Shown here: one piece after another, positions 1 through 9,235 of the stretch
Layout: every line of letters begins with the position of its first letter
Position numbering within the stretch: position 1 is the first letter of the stretch
From: Hyphomonas sp.
GTDB lineage: Bacteria; Pseudomonadota; Alphaproteobacteria; Caulobacterales; Hyphomonadaceae
Assembly: GCA_024743015.1 (NCBI GenBank)
Contig: JANSXJ010000052.1
Location: 1 to 15,334 of the forward strand
DNA length: 15,334 nucleotides
Direction: 5' to 3'
Made by a program: the position numbers and the translations under genes
The notes under the pieces: generated by a model
Databases searched by the model: none
What the model was told of the DNA's origin: nothing
Seen by the model: the letters and a program-made list of their open reading frames with translations, nothing else

Positions 1-1
1 A

Positions 2-1093
<1,092 letters not shown>

Positions 1094-1096
1094 CAC

Positions 1097-1122
1097 GATT
1101 GCGGGCTAAAGCGTCCGCAATC
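1097..1122 (+). repeat. Perfect 8-bp inverted repeat between mreB and mreC
   Basis: GATTGCGG (1097-1104) and CCGCAATC (1115-1122) are exact reverse complements around a 10-nt loop, four bases after the mreB stop. An A/G-rich stretch follows rather than a U tract, so it does not look like a classic intrinsic terminator. By inference it is an mRNA stem-loop that protects the mreB 3' end or weakens read-through into mreCD-mrdA-rodA. Confidence 0.6.
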
Positions 1123-1142
1123 AAGAAAGAAGGATCCGCCCC

Positions 1143-2003
1143 ATGCCTCGTATCGGCGGCAAGGGATACAGACAGCGCCCGCTAAGGCGGTACGGATTCT
1201 TCGTGGCTGTTGCCGGACTTCTTGCTCTCCTATTGCTGCAAACATCGCCGCGTCTGAGCCAGGGCGTGGAGCCCGTCCGCACGGCGGCGTCTGACCAGCT
1301 GTTCCACGTAACCCGTCCCAGCCTGATCGACCGGATCAGCGGGGCATCGGCCAAGGAACGGCGAATTCTGGAACTCGAAGCCCGCGTGCGCGAGCTGGCG
1401 CAATACAAGGCTCTCGCGCTGACCATGGCGGAACGGCTGGAAGTCTACGAAGACATCCTCAACATGCAGGGTGAGCCCGGCGGCGCTGAAGTCACAGCGC
1501 GGATTATGGCGGAAACCAATGGGCCATTCGCTGAAGCCTTGCTCGCCAATGCCGGGGCGACAAATGGCGTACAGGAAGGCTATTTTGCCGAAAATGATCG
1601 CGGGCTTGTTGGGCGCGTTGTGCAAGTCGGGCAGCGGTCATCGCGTATTCTCAAGATTACCGACTTTAACAGCCGCGTGCCGGTCATGGGCGAGGCCAGC
1701 GGCCTGCGTGCGATCATGTATGGCGGGCGCGATGGGCTTGGCCGCCTCACCGACCTGCCGGAGCAGGGTGATTTCCTGCCCAATGAGCGTATCCTGACGT
1801 CCGGCGAAGGTGGCCTGTTTCCGCGCGGTGTTGTCGTGGGACACGTGCGCGATGCCGAAGGCAAGGAAATTCGCGTCGACCTGGAAATGCTGAATGGGCA
1901 GCTGTCCTATGTTCGTCTCAAGCCGATTATGTCGATCCCTGTTCCGGAAGCATTTCCAGTCGAAACGGAAGTGGCTGAGCTAACCGATGAGGATGGCTCG
2001 TGA
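1143..2003 (+). CDS. mreC: Rod-shape-determining protein MreC
   Basis: MreC is a bitopic inner-membrane protein whose periplasmic domain binds and activates PBP2 and links it to MreB and MreD. The 286-residue product has a short basic cytoplasmic N-terminus and one membrane helix (about residues 17-34, FFVAVAGLLALLLL). A coiled coil follows (about 73-110, starting AKERRILELEARVRELAQ). The rest is the beta-rich MreC domain, with the family-typical run of glycine-rich strands (GLVGRVVQVG, LTSGEGGLFPRGVVVG). Length and layout are normal for alphaproteobacteria. The ATG at 1143 has AAGAAAGGA about 9 nt upstream. The stop overlaps the mreD start in a GTGA, which points to translational coupling. 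Confidence 0.96.
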   Translation: MPRIGGKGYRQRPLRRYGFFVAVAGLLALLLLQTSPRLSQGVEPVRTAASDQLFHVTRPSLIDRISGASAKERRILELEARVRELAQYKALALTMAERLEVYEDILNMQGEPGGAEVTARIMAETNGPFAEALLANAGATNGVQEGYFAENDRGLVGRVVQVGQRSSRILKITDFNSRVPVMGEASGLRAIMYGGRDGLGRLTDLPEQGDFLPNERILTSGEGGLFPRGVVVGHVRDAEGKEIRVDLEMLNGQLSYVRLKPIMSIPVPEAFPVETEVAELTDEDGS

Positions 2004-2551
2004 ACTGGCTGAGCTCGATCGCTGACTCCATGGCGCTGCGTTGGGAGGCCGCCAGGCCGCGTTCGCGGCTATTGATTGGAATTCTCATCGTTGCTCTGAT
2101 CGGCATGGTCGGATTGACGCCAAAATCCCTGTTCGGCGTGCCGCTCGCCTGGCCTTATGTCGGGCTGATCGCTGCAGTTGGCTGGGGCCGGTCCGGGATC
2201 GGGTTTGGCCCGATGGTGGTGCTCGTCATGTTTGGATTTGCGCAGGACGCCTCGCAGGCACCCTGGGGCAGTCACGGCCTGGCCAATCTGCTGACATACG
2301 GATTGTCCGCGATGGTCCATCAGATGTTCGATACAGAACGCACACCGTTTCTGAGTTTTATTCTCCCAGTTGTAACTTTGTTCTCCGGGATCACGCTCGT
2401 ATGGTTTGTTGCCAGTATTTCATCAGGACATTTTGTGCGCGTGACCCCGATGCTGACCGCCTATTTCGCGACATTGGTCGTGCACATGTTGATCTCGCCC
2501 CTGTTTGATCTTGGCATTCGCAGATCGGTTCCTTCTGGAGGCGGCGCATGA
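2000..2551 (+). CDS. mreD: Rod-shape-determining protein MreD
   Basis: This 183-residue polytopic inner-membrane protein is the MreD partner of MreC in the elongasome. I see about five to six hydrophobic segments. One is near residues 24-41 (LLIGILIVALIGMVGL). Others fall in the stretch WPYVGLIAAVGWG through VVLVMFGFAQDA, and the last is near the C-terminus (LTAYFATLVVHMLISPL). The QDASQAPWGSHGL segment matches the conserved MreD loop after the second or third helix. The protein family is poorly conserved, so position in the operon carries much of the assignment. The start is GTG at 2000, overlapping the mreC stop by 4 nt. The end overlaps the next gene's ATG by 4 nt. Confidence 0.92.
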   Translation: MNWLSSIADSMALRWEAARPRSRLLIGILIVALIGMVGLTPKSLFGVPLAWPYVGLIAAVGWGRSGIGFGPMVVLVMFGFAQDASQAPWGSHGLANLLTYGLSAMVHQMFDTERTPFLSFILPVVTLFSGITLVWFVASISSGHFVRVTPMLTAYFATLVVHMLISPLFDLGIRRSVPSGGGA

Positions 2552-4476
2552 GCACCAAACGTCCCATTGATGGATTGTTCAGCCGGCGTGCCCTGATTGC
2601 AGCGGGCGGCGGTGCAGCCGTGTTTGGTGGCCTGATAGCGCGTCTGTTTCAGCTCCAGATCATGGAGCATGAGCGGTTCGAAGTTGCCGCTGCCGAGAAT
2701 GGTGTTCGCCTGGATCTGGCCCCGCCGCAGCGCGGACGCATCCTGGATCGCTTCGGGCGTCCTCTCGCCGCGCATCGCCAGGCAGGACGGGTTTCGATTG
2801 TTCGCGAACAGGCCAATGATCTCACGGGCTTGATGGCGGAACTGTCCAAGCATCTCGATATTTCGCCGGAGCGCCAGGCGAGGCTGATTAGCGAGGCGCG
2901 TCGTCAGGCGAGTTTCCAACCTGTCACCGTGAAGAGCGAGCTGTCCTATGAGGATTTCTCTCGCCTGTCCGTTCTCGCCCCAAGCCTCCCGGGCTTGCAG
3001 GTCGAGATGGCAGCGACGCGCTCATACCCGCGGGGGCGGGATTTCGCCCACGTGCTCGGCTATGTTGCGAAGGCCAGCGAAGCCGATCTCGAACGGTTGA
3101 GCGAGGACACCAATGCCCAGGAACGCGCCGCGATCCGGCGATTGTTCAAGCATCCGGACATGCGGACCGGGCGCTCGGGTGTCGAACGCTATGCCGAAGA
3201 CTGGCTGCGTGGTGAGGCGGGCTTCCGCAAGCTTGAGACCAATGCCGCAGGTCGTATCATTCGCGAGTTTGATGACCCAAGCCTGGCGCCGAAAGCCGGA
3301 CGGGATCTGTACCTGACGGTGGATGCGGAGCTTCAAAAATTCGCGATCGACCGGTTTGGTGAAGAAAGCGGCGCGGCTGTGGTGCTCGATATCGAAACAG
3401 GGGATATCCTGGCCTTCGTCTCGACGCCGGCATTTGACCCCAACGATTTCGTCAACGGTATCTCATCCAAGGACTATGCGCTCCTGCGTGATGATGTGGA
3501 GTATTCGCCGCTGTATCACAAAGCCTATGACGGCACCTATCCTCCAGGATCGACGTTCAAAATGGTCGTTGCGGCGGCGGCGTTGGAAGCTGGCGTCATC
3601 AATCCGAACGAACGCGTTTATTGTCCGGGCCATTACCGGTTCGGCAACAATACGTGGCATTGCTGGAAAAAACGCGGGCACGGATCGGTCAATATGCACT
3701 GGGCCATCAAAGGTTCGTGCGACGTCTATTTCTATGAGATCGCCAAGCGGATGGGGATCGAAACGCTCGCCGATATGGGGCGGCGCTTTGGCTTCGGGCA
3801 GCGTTGGGAACTCGGCCTGACCGGCGGTCGCAGCGGTGTCATGCCCGACGATGCGTGGAAACGCGCAGCGCGCGGAGAGCCCTGGTATGAGGGCGAAACC
3901 CTGAATATTGGTATTGGCCAGGGGCAGGTCGCGACGTCGCCTTTGCAGCTGGCGGTGATGACGGCGCGCATTGCCGCCGAAGGCAAGATCGTGACCCCGC
4001 GCATAATTGGTGATGGTCCTCGCCCGGATGCCGATATCCCATTCGATGAGCCACTCGATGCGGAAATCATGCAGCGCATGAAAGCGGGCATGTATGGCGT
4101 GACCTCAGAAGCGGGCGGAACGGCGCTCCGGTCAGGCGACCTTGGACTTGGCGGTCCGCGCCTCGCAGGAAAAACCGGTACGTCACAAGTGCGACGAATT
4201 TCAGCCGCTGAACGTGCCTCCGGTATTCTCAAGGGCGACAACATTGCCCGCCGCTTGCGTGACCACGCCTTGTTTGTGGCGTACGCGCCGCACGACGATC
4301 CGAAATATGCGATCTCCGTCGTGGTGGAGCACGGGGAAGGTGGCTCGAAAGCAGCTGCCCCTGTTGCGCGGGACATCATGGCTGAAGCGCTGCGCATCGA
4401 TGCCCGGCGCACACCATCATACATTCGCACTGCATCGACTGGCAGCGCCTCCGGCTCAGGCAGCGGAGCACGCTGA
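2548..4476 (+). CDS. mrdA: Penicillin-binding protein 2 (elongasome transpeptidase)
   Basis: PBP2 is the class B PBP that crosslinks lateral-wall peptidoglycan together with RodA. The 642-residue product has one N-terminal membrane anchor (about residues 14-36), a dimerisation/pedestal region and a C-terminal transpeptidase domain. The three active-site motifs are intact: STFK with nucleophile Ser335, SCD at 390-392 (the SxD form typical of PBP2), and KTGT at 542-545. The YPPGSTFKM context and the WKKRGHG segment (about 373-379) are PBP2-specific rather than FtsI-like. The C-terminal tail is low in complexity (Ser/Gly/Ala). The anchor begins FSRRAL, which resembles a twin-arginine motif but is common in alphaproteobacterial PBP2. 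ATG overlaps the mreD stop (ATGA), and GGAGG lies 7 nt upstream. Confidence 0.97.
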   Translation: MSTKRPIDGLFSRRALIAAGGGAAVFGGLIARLFQLQIMEHERFEVAAAENGVRLDLAPPQRGRILDRFGRPLAAHRQAGRVSIVREQANDLTGLMAELSKHLDISPERQARLISEARRQASFQPVTVKSELSYEDFSRLSVLAPSLPGLQVEMAATRSYPRGRDFAHVLGYVAKASEADLERLSEDTNAQERAAIRRLFKHPDMRTGRSGVERYAEDWLRGEAGFRKLETNAAGRIIREFDDPSLAPKAGRDLYLTVDAELQKFAIDRFGEESGAAVVLDIETGDILAFVSTPAFDPNDFVNGISSKDYALLRDDVEYSPLYHKAYDGTYPPGSTFKMVVAAAALEAGVINPNERVYCPGHYRFGNNTWHCWKKRGHGSVNMHWAIKGSCDVYFYEIAKRMGIETLADMGRRFGFGQRWELGLTGGRSGVMPDDAWKRAARGEPWYEGETLNIGIGQGQVATSPLQLAVMTARIAAEGKIVTPRIIGDGPRPDADIPFDEPLDAEIMQRMKAGMYGVTSEAGGTALRSGDLGLGGPRLAGKTGTSQVRRISAAERASGILKGDNIARRLRDHALFVAYAPHDDPKYAISVVVEHGEGGSKAAAPVARDIMAEALRIDARRTPSYIRTASTGSASGSGSGAR

Positions 4477-4478
4477 TC

Positions 4479-5642
4479 ATGGCCACGATGCGCGCCAGTT
4501 CGCTCGATTTTTCGCGGAGATCGCTGTGGACGCAGCTGGGATCTTTGCCCTGGGGGCTCATCCTTCTGATCTGCGCCATGGGCATGATTGGTGTCGCGAT
4601 TCTGCATTCGGCAACCTTCACCAATCCCCAGGAGGCCGGTTTGCCGATGCGGCAGGCGACTCGGTTTGGCATTGCGCTTGGGGTTCTGCTCGTGGTTGGC
4701 CTCGTCCCCTTACGGTGGTGGTTCTGGGCGGCGTGGCCAAGCTATCTGGCGACGCTGGTGCTTCTGGTCGCGGTCGAGTTTTTCGGGACGACCGGCGGCG
4801 GCGCGCAGCGCTGGGTTCAGATCGGCCCGATCGGCGTGCAGCCGTCTGAATTCATGAAGGTCACACTGACACTGGCGCTAGCCGCCTATTATCATAAGCG
4901 CTGGAGCGATTTTTCAGGTGGGTTCATGATTCACTTGCCGGCCCTGGCGCTGATCGCTTTGCCAGCGGCTTTGATCTTCAGGCAACCGGATTTTGGGACC
5001 ACGCTGGCGCTCTTCGCTTCCGGAGGCATCCTGATCTTTCTCGCCGGGCTTTGGTGGCGTGTGATCATGGCGCTGGGGGTTGCCGCGATCGCCAGCGTTC
5101 CAGCCATCTATTTCTTCGTGCTGCAGGATTATCAGCGCGAGCGGGTCGACACCTATGTGGCCCAGCTCACCGGGCAATCGGTCAATGTCATGGATGATGG
5201 GTACCAGATCGAGCAGGCGAAAATTGCCATTGGGTCGGGTGGCTGGACGGGCAAGGGATATATGGAAGGCACGCAGTCGCAGCTGGACTATATTCCGGAG
5301 CAACATACCGATTTCATTCTGACCGTGCTGGCTGAGGAATTTGGCTTCCTGGTCACAAGCGGGGTCCTCATCCTCTGGATGGTGATCCTCGGGCTTGGGC
5401 TCGCCATCGCCTTGAGGGCGGCGAGCCTGTTTGCCCGATTTGCCGCCGCGGGGGCGGTGGCGACCGTCGCCTTCTACATTTTGTTTAATGTTGCCATGGT
5501 CTTAGGGCTGGTTCCTGTGGTTGGGGTTCCGCTGCCGCTGCTGTCTTATGGAGGCACAGTGATGATCACGACGGCCGGGTGTTTCGGCCTGATCTGCGCC
5601 GCGCATCTCGGCCGCAATGAGCCACTCAACACAGGCGCCTGA
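4479..5642 (+). CDS. rodA: Peptidoglycan glycosyltransferase RodA (SEDS family)
   Basis: RodA polymerises lipid II into glycan strands in the inner membrane and works as a pair with PBP2. The 387-residue protein has about ten membrane helices. The SEDS signatures are present: the QSQLDYIPEQHTDF segment with Asp278 in the HTDF position, which is the predicted essential acidic residue, and PLPLLSYGG at 351-359. The AEEFGF motif right after HTDF is typical of RodA and FtsW. The ATG at 4479 lies only 2 nt after the mrdA stop, with GGAG about 12 nt upstream, so the pair is co-translated. The alternative ATG at 4488 cannot be excluded. It is the last gene of the mre operon, and I see no clear terminator in the 111 nt before the next gene. 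Confidence 0.97.
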   Translation: MATMRASSLDFSRRSLWTQLGSLPWGLILLICAMGMIGVAILHSATFTNPQEAGLPMRQATRFGIALGVLLVVGLVPLRWWFWAAWPSYLATLVLLVAVEFFGTTGGGAQRWVQIGPIGVQPSEFMKVTLTLALAAYYHKRWSDFSGGFMIHLPALALIALPAALIFRQPDFGTTLALFASGGILIFLAGLWWRVIMALGVAAIASVPAIYFFVLQDYQRERVDTYVAQLTGQSVNVMDDGYQIEQAKIAIGSGGWTGKGYMEGTQSQLDYIPEQHTDFILTVLAEEFGFLVTSGVLILWMVILGLGLAIALRAASLFARFAAAGAVATVAFYILFNVAMVLGLVPVVGVPLPLLSYGGTVMITTAGCFGLICAAHLGRNEPLNTGA

Positions 5643-5717
5643 CCCGAAAACTCTGGTCCGGTCTGATCATCCCTCAAAAGCCAGCAATTACGTTGATTTT
5701 TGCTCCGCGATAGCTAG

Positions 5718-5727
5718 TGTCGCGACA
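5718..5727. repeat. 10-bp palindrome TGTCGCGACA upstream of the transporter
   Basis: TGTCGCGACA is perfectly self-complementary and sits 27 nt before the transporter ATG, next to a weak promoter-like pair (TTGATT at 5693-5698 and TAGTGT at 5715-5720, 16-nt spacing). It could be an operator overlapping the transcription start, or chance. The rest of 5643-5753 holds only the ribosome binding site (GGGAGGAGA at about 5740). Confidence 0.3.
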
Positions 5728-5753
5728 AAATCATTCCCTGGGAGGAGAGTTTA

Positions 5754-7157
5754 ATGGCAGCGATCGGTCGTAAGACAGATACGTGGGGTTCGCGATTTGG
5801 ATTCATCATGGCGGCGGTTGGATCTTCCGTCGGCCTCGGCAATTTCTGGCGGTTTCCATACACGGCTGGCGAAAACGGGGGCGGGGCGTTCATCGTCATT
5901 TACCTGCTCTGCGTCCTGCTGGTCGGACTACCGCTCCTCATGGCGGAATACGGTATGGGGCGAAAATCTGGTATGTCAGCGATTGAAGGCGTGGAATCCC
6001 TCGCCCGCGCCGAAAGTAAAAGCGGGAATTGGGGCGTCGTCGGTTGGGTGGGCTCACTCACCGCCTTCTTCATCCTGACCTTCTATATGGTCATCTCGGT
6101 CTGGCTCATTGCCTTCCTGTTGCAAGCGCCAACCGGGAAATTTGAGGGTATGGACGCTGCGGCGTCGGCGACAAACTTTGTCGATACGATTGGTCAAGGT
6201 GAAGACGGGACGTCCCGCAAGTGGGGCATTCTGGGACTGTTATTCCTGTTCCTGGTCGCCAATGTCATCGTTGTTGGCCGGGGCGTGAAAGGCGGACTCG
6301 AGAGAGTCGCGACCATCCTCATGCCAGCCTTCTTCATCATGCTCCTCGTTGTGGTCGGGTTTGCGGTCACTCAAGGAGATGTTGGCCAGACGGCGGCGTT
6401 CCTGTTTGAGCCGAAATGGGAAGACGTAGGCTTCAAGACATTCCTGTCAGCGCTTGGCCAGGCCTTCTTCTCGATTGGTGTCGGGGTAGGCCTTATGATC
6501 ACTTATGGCGCTTATCTGGACAGCCAGACAAACATACCGCGATCGTCAGCCATCGTTGTCACAGCCGATACGTTCGTGGCGCTGATTGCCGGATTTGCCA
6601 TCTTCCCGATCGTCTTCGCAGCAGGGCTTGATCCGGCGAGCGGCCCGAGCCTGTTCTTCATCTCCATGCCGGTTGCCTTTGGCGGTGTTGAGGGCGGCAC
6701 GATTTTCGCGACGGTATTCTTTGCGCTGGCTTTGTTTGCGGCCTTCACTTCGTCGATTTCGCTGATGGAAGTCGGTGTGTCATGGCTTGAAGAGCGTCAG
6801 GGCGTCACCCGTTTCGGGGCCGCGCTCGGCGTCGGGTTTGTCTTGTGGATGATTGGTGCAGCCTATGTGTTCTCGCTCGAATATCTCGACTTCGTCGACT
6901 TCATGACGGAAGGCTTGCTGCTGCCGCTGGGCGGACTGCTGATTGCGGTATTTGCCGGCTGGATCATCAGCCGCAACATGCTGACGACAGAGCTTGGAGA
7001 AGGCAACGTGATGAACATCTGGCGGTTCCTGATCCGCTGGTTCGTGCCGCCCTTCGTCGCGTTCGTTCTGGTCTTCGGATTCCTGGACAAGATTCAGGAT
7101 CAGTACCAGGTGCAACTGCCTGGCTTCCTGACCGCGCTGCTCGGCCCGAACAGCTAG
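5754..7157 (+). CDS. Sodium-dependent transporter, NSS family (LeuT/Tyt1-like)
   Basis: This is a secondary transporter of the neurotransmitter:sodium symporter family, whose bacterial members import amino acids or related amines with Na+. The 467-residue product has about 11 predicted membrane helices, the number typical of bacterial NSS proteins. Helix 1 carries the hallmark GLGNFWRFPY (about residues 27-36), which contributes to the Na+ and substrate sites and is followed by ENGGGAF. Helix 6 carries the broken-helix motif GQAFFSIGVG (235-244). Helix 8 carries FAAFTSSISLMEV. The substrate cannot be read from the sequence. A strong GGGAGGAGA ribosome binding site precedes the ATG at 5754, so it is probably expressed independently of the mre operon. 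The gene ends at a strong terminator. Confidence 0.95.
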   Translation: MAAIGRKTDTWGSRFGFIMAAVGSSVGLGNFWRFPYTAGENGGGAFIVIYLLCVLLVGLPLLMAEYGMGRKSGMSAIEGVESLARAESKSGNWGVVGWVGSLTAFFILTFYMVISVWLIAFLLQAPTGKFEGMDAAASATNFVDTIGQGEDGTSRKWGILGLLFLFLVANVIVVGRGVKGGLERVATILMPAFFIMLLVVVGFAVTQGDVGQTAAFLFEPKWEDVGFKTFLSALGQAFFSIGVGVGLMITYGAYLDSQTNIPRSSAIVVTADTFVALIAGFAIFPIVFAAGLDPASGPSLFFISMPVAFGGVEGGTIFATVFFALALFAAFTSSISLMEVGVSWLEERQGVTRFGAALGVGFVLWMIGAAYVFSLEYLDFVDFMTEGLLLPLGGLLIAVFAGWIISRNMLTTELGEGNVMNIWRFLIRWFVPPFVAFVLVFGFLDKIQDQYQVQLPGFLTALLGPNS

Positions 7158-7181
7158 CACCGGCAAGAACGTCGAACATCA

Positions 7182-7212
7182 AAAACCCCGCCTCGGTCAG
7201 AGGCGGGGTTTT
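7182..7212. terminator. Bidirectional intrinsic terminator
   Basis: AAAACCCCGCCT (7182-7193) pairs exactly with AGGCGGGGTTTT (7201-7212), and one more C-G pair closes a 5-nt loop. T-rich sequence follows on the + strand (TTTTCCTTTTT) and A-rich sequence precedes it, so the hairpin can stop the transporter mRNA and the convergent carbonic anhydrase mRNA. Confidence 0.92.
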
Positions 7213-7232
7213 CCTTTTTGCGGTTGAACCGC

Positions 7233-8108
7233 TTACTCGATTGGCGAGAGCAGCTCTGGTGCGGTGACCAGCTGACGGACGCCGTGCGACTTGGTCTCGT
7301 TGAAGACATTGCCGTCTTCCGCCCACTTGTGCAGCGAGTTGATGTCCAGCTTGGCGCACTGAGGACGCACGTTCCAGGTGACCTGCGCCGGCGAGCACAC
7401 AGCTTGCATATAGCTCGGTCCGGTGGTTGATCCGCGGAAGCTGACCGGGGTTCCGGTGTCGGACGGGATCATGCCAGCCTGATAGAAGCCACCTTTTTCA
7501 TCAACCACGGAGGCCATCTCAGTGAAGTCGAGCGCGTTTGGATCATTGACGACCAGGAAGGTCTGCGCCTCAACGCGCAGGAGCGGATCGGTGCAAGTCT
7601 CCGGCACACATGCGCCCAGGCCTTCGCCCGGCGTAGCGTCGCAGGTTGTGTGGACCCAATGCACTTCAATAGTCTGACCCGGTACGACGCCTTGATAGGC
7701 ACCCTCGGCTGGCATCAATTCAGCGTCTGTGAGATCTGCCGTGGCGTTACATGCATAGCCGCCATTGTCGGAGGCGTCGACGAATATGCTAAAGCCCGGG
7801 CCTTTATGTTCGGCGTTTGTGTGCGTGTGAATGTTGCACAGGTTCATCGACGAGGCTGGTGGCGCGGTCGGGAAGGTGACGGTGTTCAAACCGGCCACGT
7901 TTGAAATGTCCCGCGGCGTTTGTGGTCCCATGCCGACGCAGAGTTCAGGCGCTGCGTCTGCCATCGCTTCTTCGACGACTTCTTCTACCGCTTCGACGGT
8001 TTCGGTCACCTCGGCGGTTACGTCTTCTTCAACCGTATCGGTCGAGCTCGTATTGGCGCAGGCTGCGAGCACGGTCCCCGCCGCAGCAGCTAGAAATAGG
8101 TTTTTCAT
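7233..8108 (-). CDS. Delta-class carbonic anhydrase, predicted lipoprotein
   Basis: The product matches the delta-class carbonic anhydrase family (CO2 + H2O to bicarbonate + H+), first known from diatoms and also found in marine bacteria. Family landmarks run in order: GPQTPRDI (about 61-68), SMNLCNIHTHTNAEHKG (87-103), IEVHWVH (147-153), LRVEAQTFLVVND, the GTPVSFRGSTTGP segment, VTWNVRP and, near the end, NVFNETKSHGVRQLVT. His94, His96, His101, His150 and His153 are candidate zinc ligands. The N-terminus is a lipoprotein signal with lipobox LAAC (Cys17), followed by an acidic Glu/Thr/Val linker (about 24-50). The enzyme is therefore probably tethered to a membrane on the periplasmic side. 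Several cysteines (57, 91, 120, 156) could form disulfides there. GGGAG lies about 10 nt before the ATG. The class is recognised from memory of family members, not from a search. Confidence 0.88.
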   Translation of the reverse strand: MKNLFLAAAAGTVLAACANTSSTDTVEEDVTAEVTETVEAVEEVVEEAMADAAPELCVGMGPQTPRDISNVAGLNTVTFPTAPPASSMNLCNIHTHTNAEHKGPGFSIFVDASDNGGYACNATADLTDAELMPAEGAYQGVVPGQTIEVHWVHTTCDATPGEGLGACVPETCTDPLLRVEAQTFLVVNDPNALDFTEMASVVDEKGGFYQAGMIPSDTGTPVSFRGSTTGPSYMQAVCSPAQVTWNVRPQCAKLDINSLHKWAEDGNVFNETKSHGVRQLVTAPELLSPIE

Positions 8109-8188
8109 ATGAATGTCACTCCCAAGTTTGACCTCAGAGAGATGGTTCGTTCGCGCCGTTTGGCGAATAAAATCTGGTTATGCGTTTG

Positions 8189-8203
8189 ATAGCCTTGGGC
8201 TAT
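8189..8203. repeat. 6-bp inverted repeat between iminopeptidase and carbonic anhydrase genes
   Basis: ATAGCC-TTG-GGCTAT is a perfect 6-bp repeat with a 3-nt loop in the 129-nt gap. T residues follow it only on the + strand, where no gene needs terminating. On the coding strand it may be a weak stop or stabiliser after the iminopeptidase gene, or part of the carbonic anhydrase leader. Confidence 0.35.
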
Positions 8204-8237
8204 TTTCCTGAACGACACGATAGGTTGTTCGAAAAAC

Positions 8238-9197
8238 CTAGGGTTTGAAACGGCGGGCGAATTCTCGCGTCGCGCGGATCAGCTTATCGACAATTCCCGG
8301 CTCGAGGCTGGAATGCCCTGCGTTCCCAATAATGTGAAGATCCGCATTGGGCCAAGCTTTCTTCAATCCCCAGGCGGTCGATAAAGGCGTGACCACATCA
8401 TAGCGACCATGAACGATGATGCCGGGCGTATCGCCAAGTTTTTGAGCAACCTGTTCGAGCAACCAGCCATCTTTTTCAAAGAAGCCCTTATTATAGAAGA
8501 AGTGGCATTCGATGCGGGCAAAGGCATCGGCGAAGTCGTCCTCTTCGAACCGTTTCGGACGGCTCGTGGGGCCTTGAATGGTAATGGTCTCACCCTCCCA
8601 ACAGGCCCACGCCCTGGCAGCCGCGCGCCGCTCAGCTTTGTTTGTTCCGGTCAGGCGACTGTGAAACGCTTCGAGCAGATCATGCCGTTCATTTTCCGGG
8701 ATCGGCGCGACGTAGCGATCATAAGCGTCCGGGAACAGGCGGCTTGCGCCTTCCTGATAGAACCAGCGGATTTCTCGATCGGTCAGCAGGAAAATTCCGC
8801 GAAGAATCAATCCGAGCACACGCTCGGTGTGGGTGACCGCATAAGCGAGGGCGAGCGTTGAGCCCCAGGACCCACCAAACAGAACCCATTTATCAATCCC
8901 GAGATGCTCGCGGATGGTCTCAATATCGTCGACCAGGCTCCAGGTATCGTTTTCGCGCAGTTCAGAGTGCGGAGTCGATTTTCCGCAACCGCGCTGGTCC
9001 ATCAGGATGATGCGATATTGAGTGGGATCGAAAAAGCGTCGCATTTCCGGGCTGGAGCCACCCCCTGGGCCGCCATGAATGCCGATGACAGGCAGGCCGT
9101 CGGGATTGCCCGATTCCTCCCAATAGATCTCATGCAAATCGCTGACGCGAAGATAGCCCGTTCGTCGCGCTTCAACAGGTGGATATAGTTTCAGCAT
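8238..9197 (-). CDS. pip: Proline iminopeptidase (alpha/beta hydrolase, S33)
   Basis: This cytoplasmic exopeptidase removes N-terminal proline from peptides. The 319-residue protein is close to the usual length of the Xanthomonas-type enzyme. It has the oxyanion segment HGGPGGG (41-47), the DQRGCGKS motif (67-74) and the nucleophile elbow GGSWGS with Ser110. The other triad residues are Asp267 (GRYDVV) and His295 (GNAGHSS). The YWEESGNP segment near the N-terminus is also typical. The ATG at 9197 is preceded by AAAGG about 6 nt upstream. The gene runs divergently from the lipoprotein at 9327 and lies 129 nt upstream of the carbonic anhydrase on the same strand. Co-transcription is possible but not shown. 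The stop codon sits inside a small AAACC/GGTTT inverted repeat. Confidence 0.95.
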   Translation of the reverse strand: MLKLYPPVEARRTGYLRVSDLHEIYWEESGNPDGLPVIGIHGGPGGGSSPEMRRFFDPTQYRIILMDQRGCGKSTPHSELRENDTWSLVDDIETIREHLGIDKWVLFGGSWGSTLALAYAVTHTERVLGLILRGIFLLTDREIRWFYQEGASRLFPDAYDRYVAPIPENERHDLLEAFHSRLTGTNKAERRAAARAWACWEGETITIQGPTSRPKRFEEDDFADAFARIECHFFYNKGFFEKDGWLLEQVAQKLGDTPGIIVHGRYDVVTPLSTAWGLKKAWPNADLHIIGNAGHSSLEPGIVDKLIRATREFARRFKP

Positions 9198-9235
9198 TTT
9201 GTGCCTTTGTTCACGACCTCTTCACCTATCGATTG

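Noticed and set aside
2548..2650. Tat signal on PBP2 (FSRRAL before a hydrophobic segment)
   Set aside because: The segment matches the usual uncleaved membrane anchor of alphaproteobacterial PBP2, so it is not evidence of Tat export.
3732..4607. Long minus-strand ORF (291 codons) opposite mrdA
   Set aside because: Shadow of a GC-rich gene with intact PBP2 motifs on the + strand; its Ser/Arg/Pro-rich translation has no recognisable domain.
8234..8246. AAACC-TAG-GGTTT repeat as an iminopeptidase terminator
   Set aside because: Only a 5-bp A-rich stem, overlapping the stop codon, with too few T residues after it to call a terminator.
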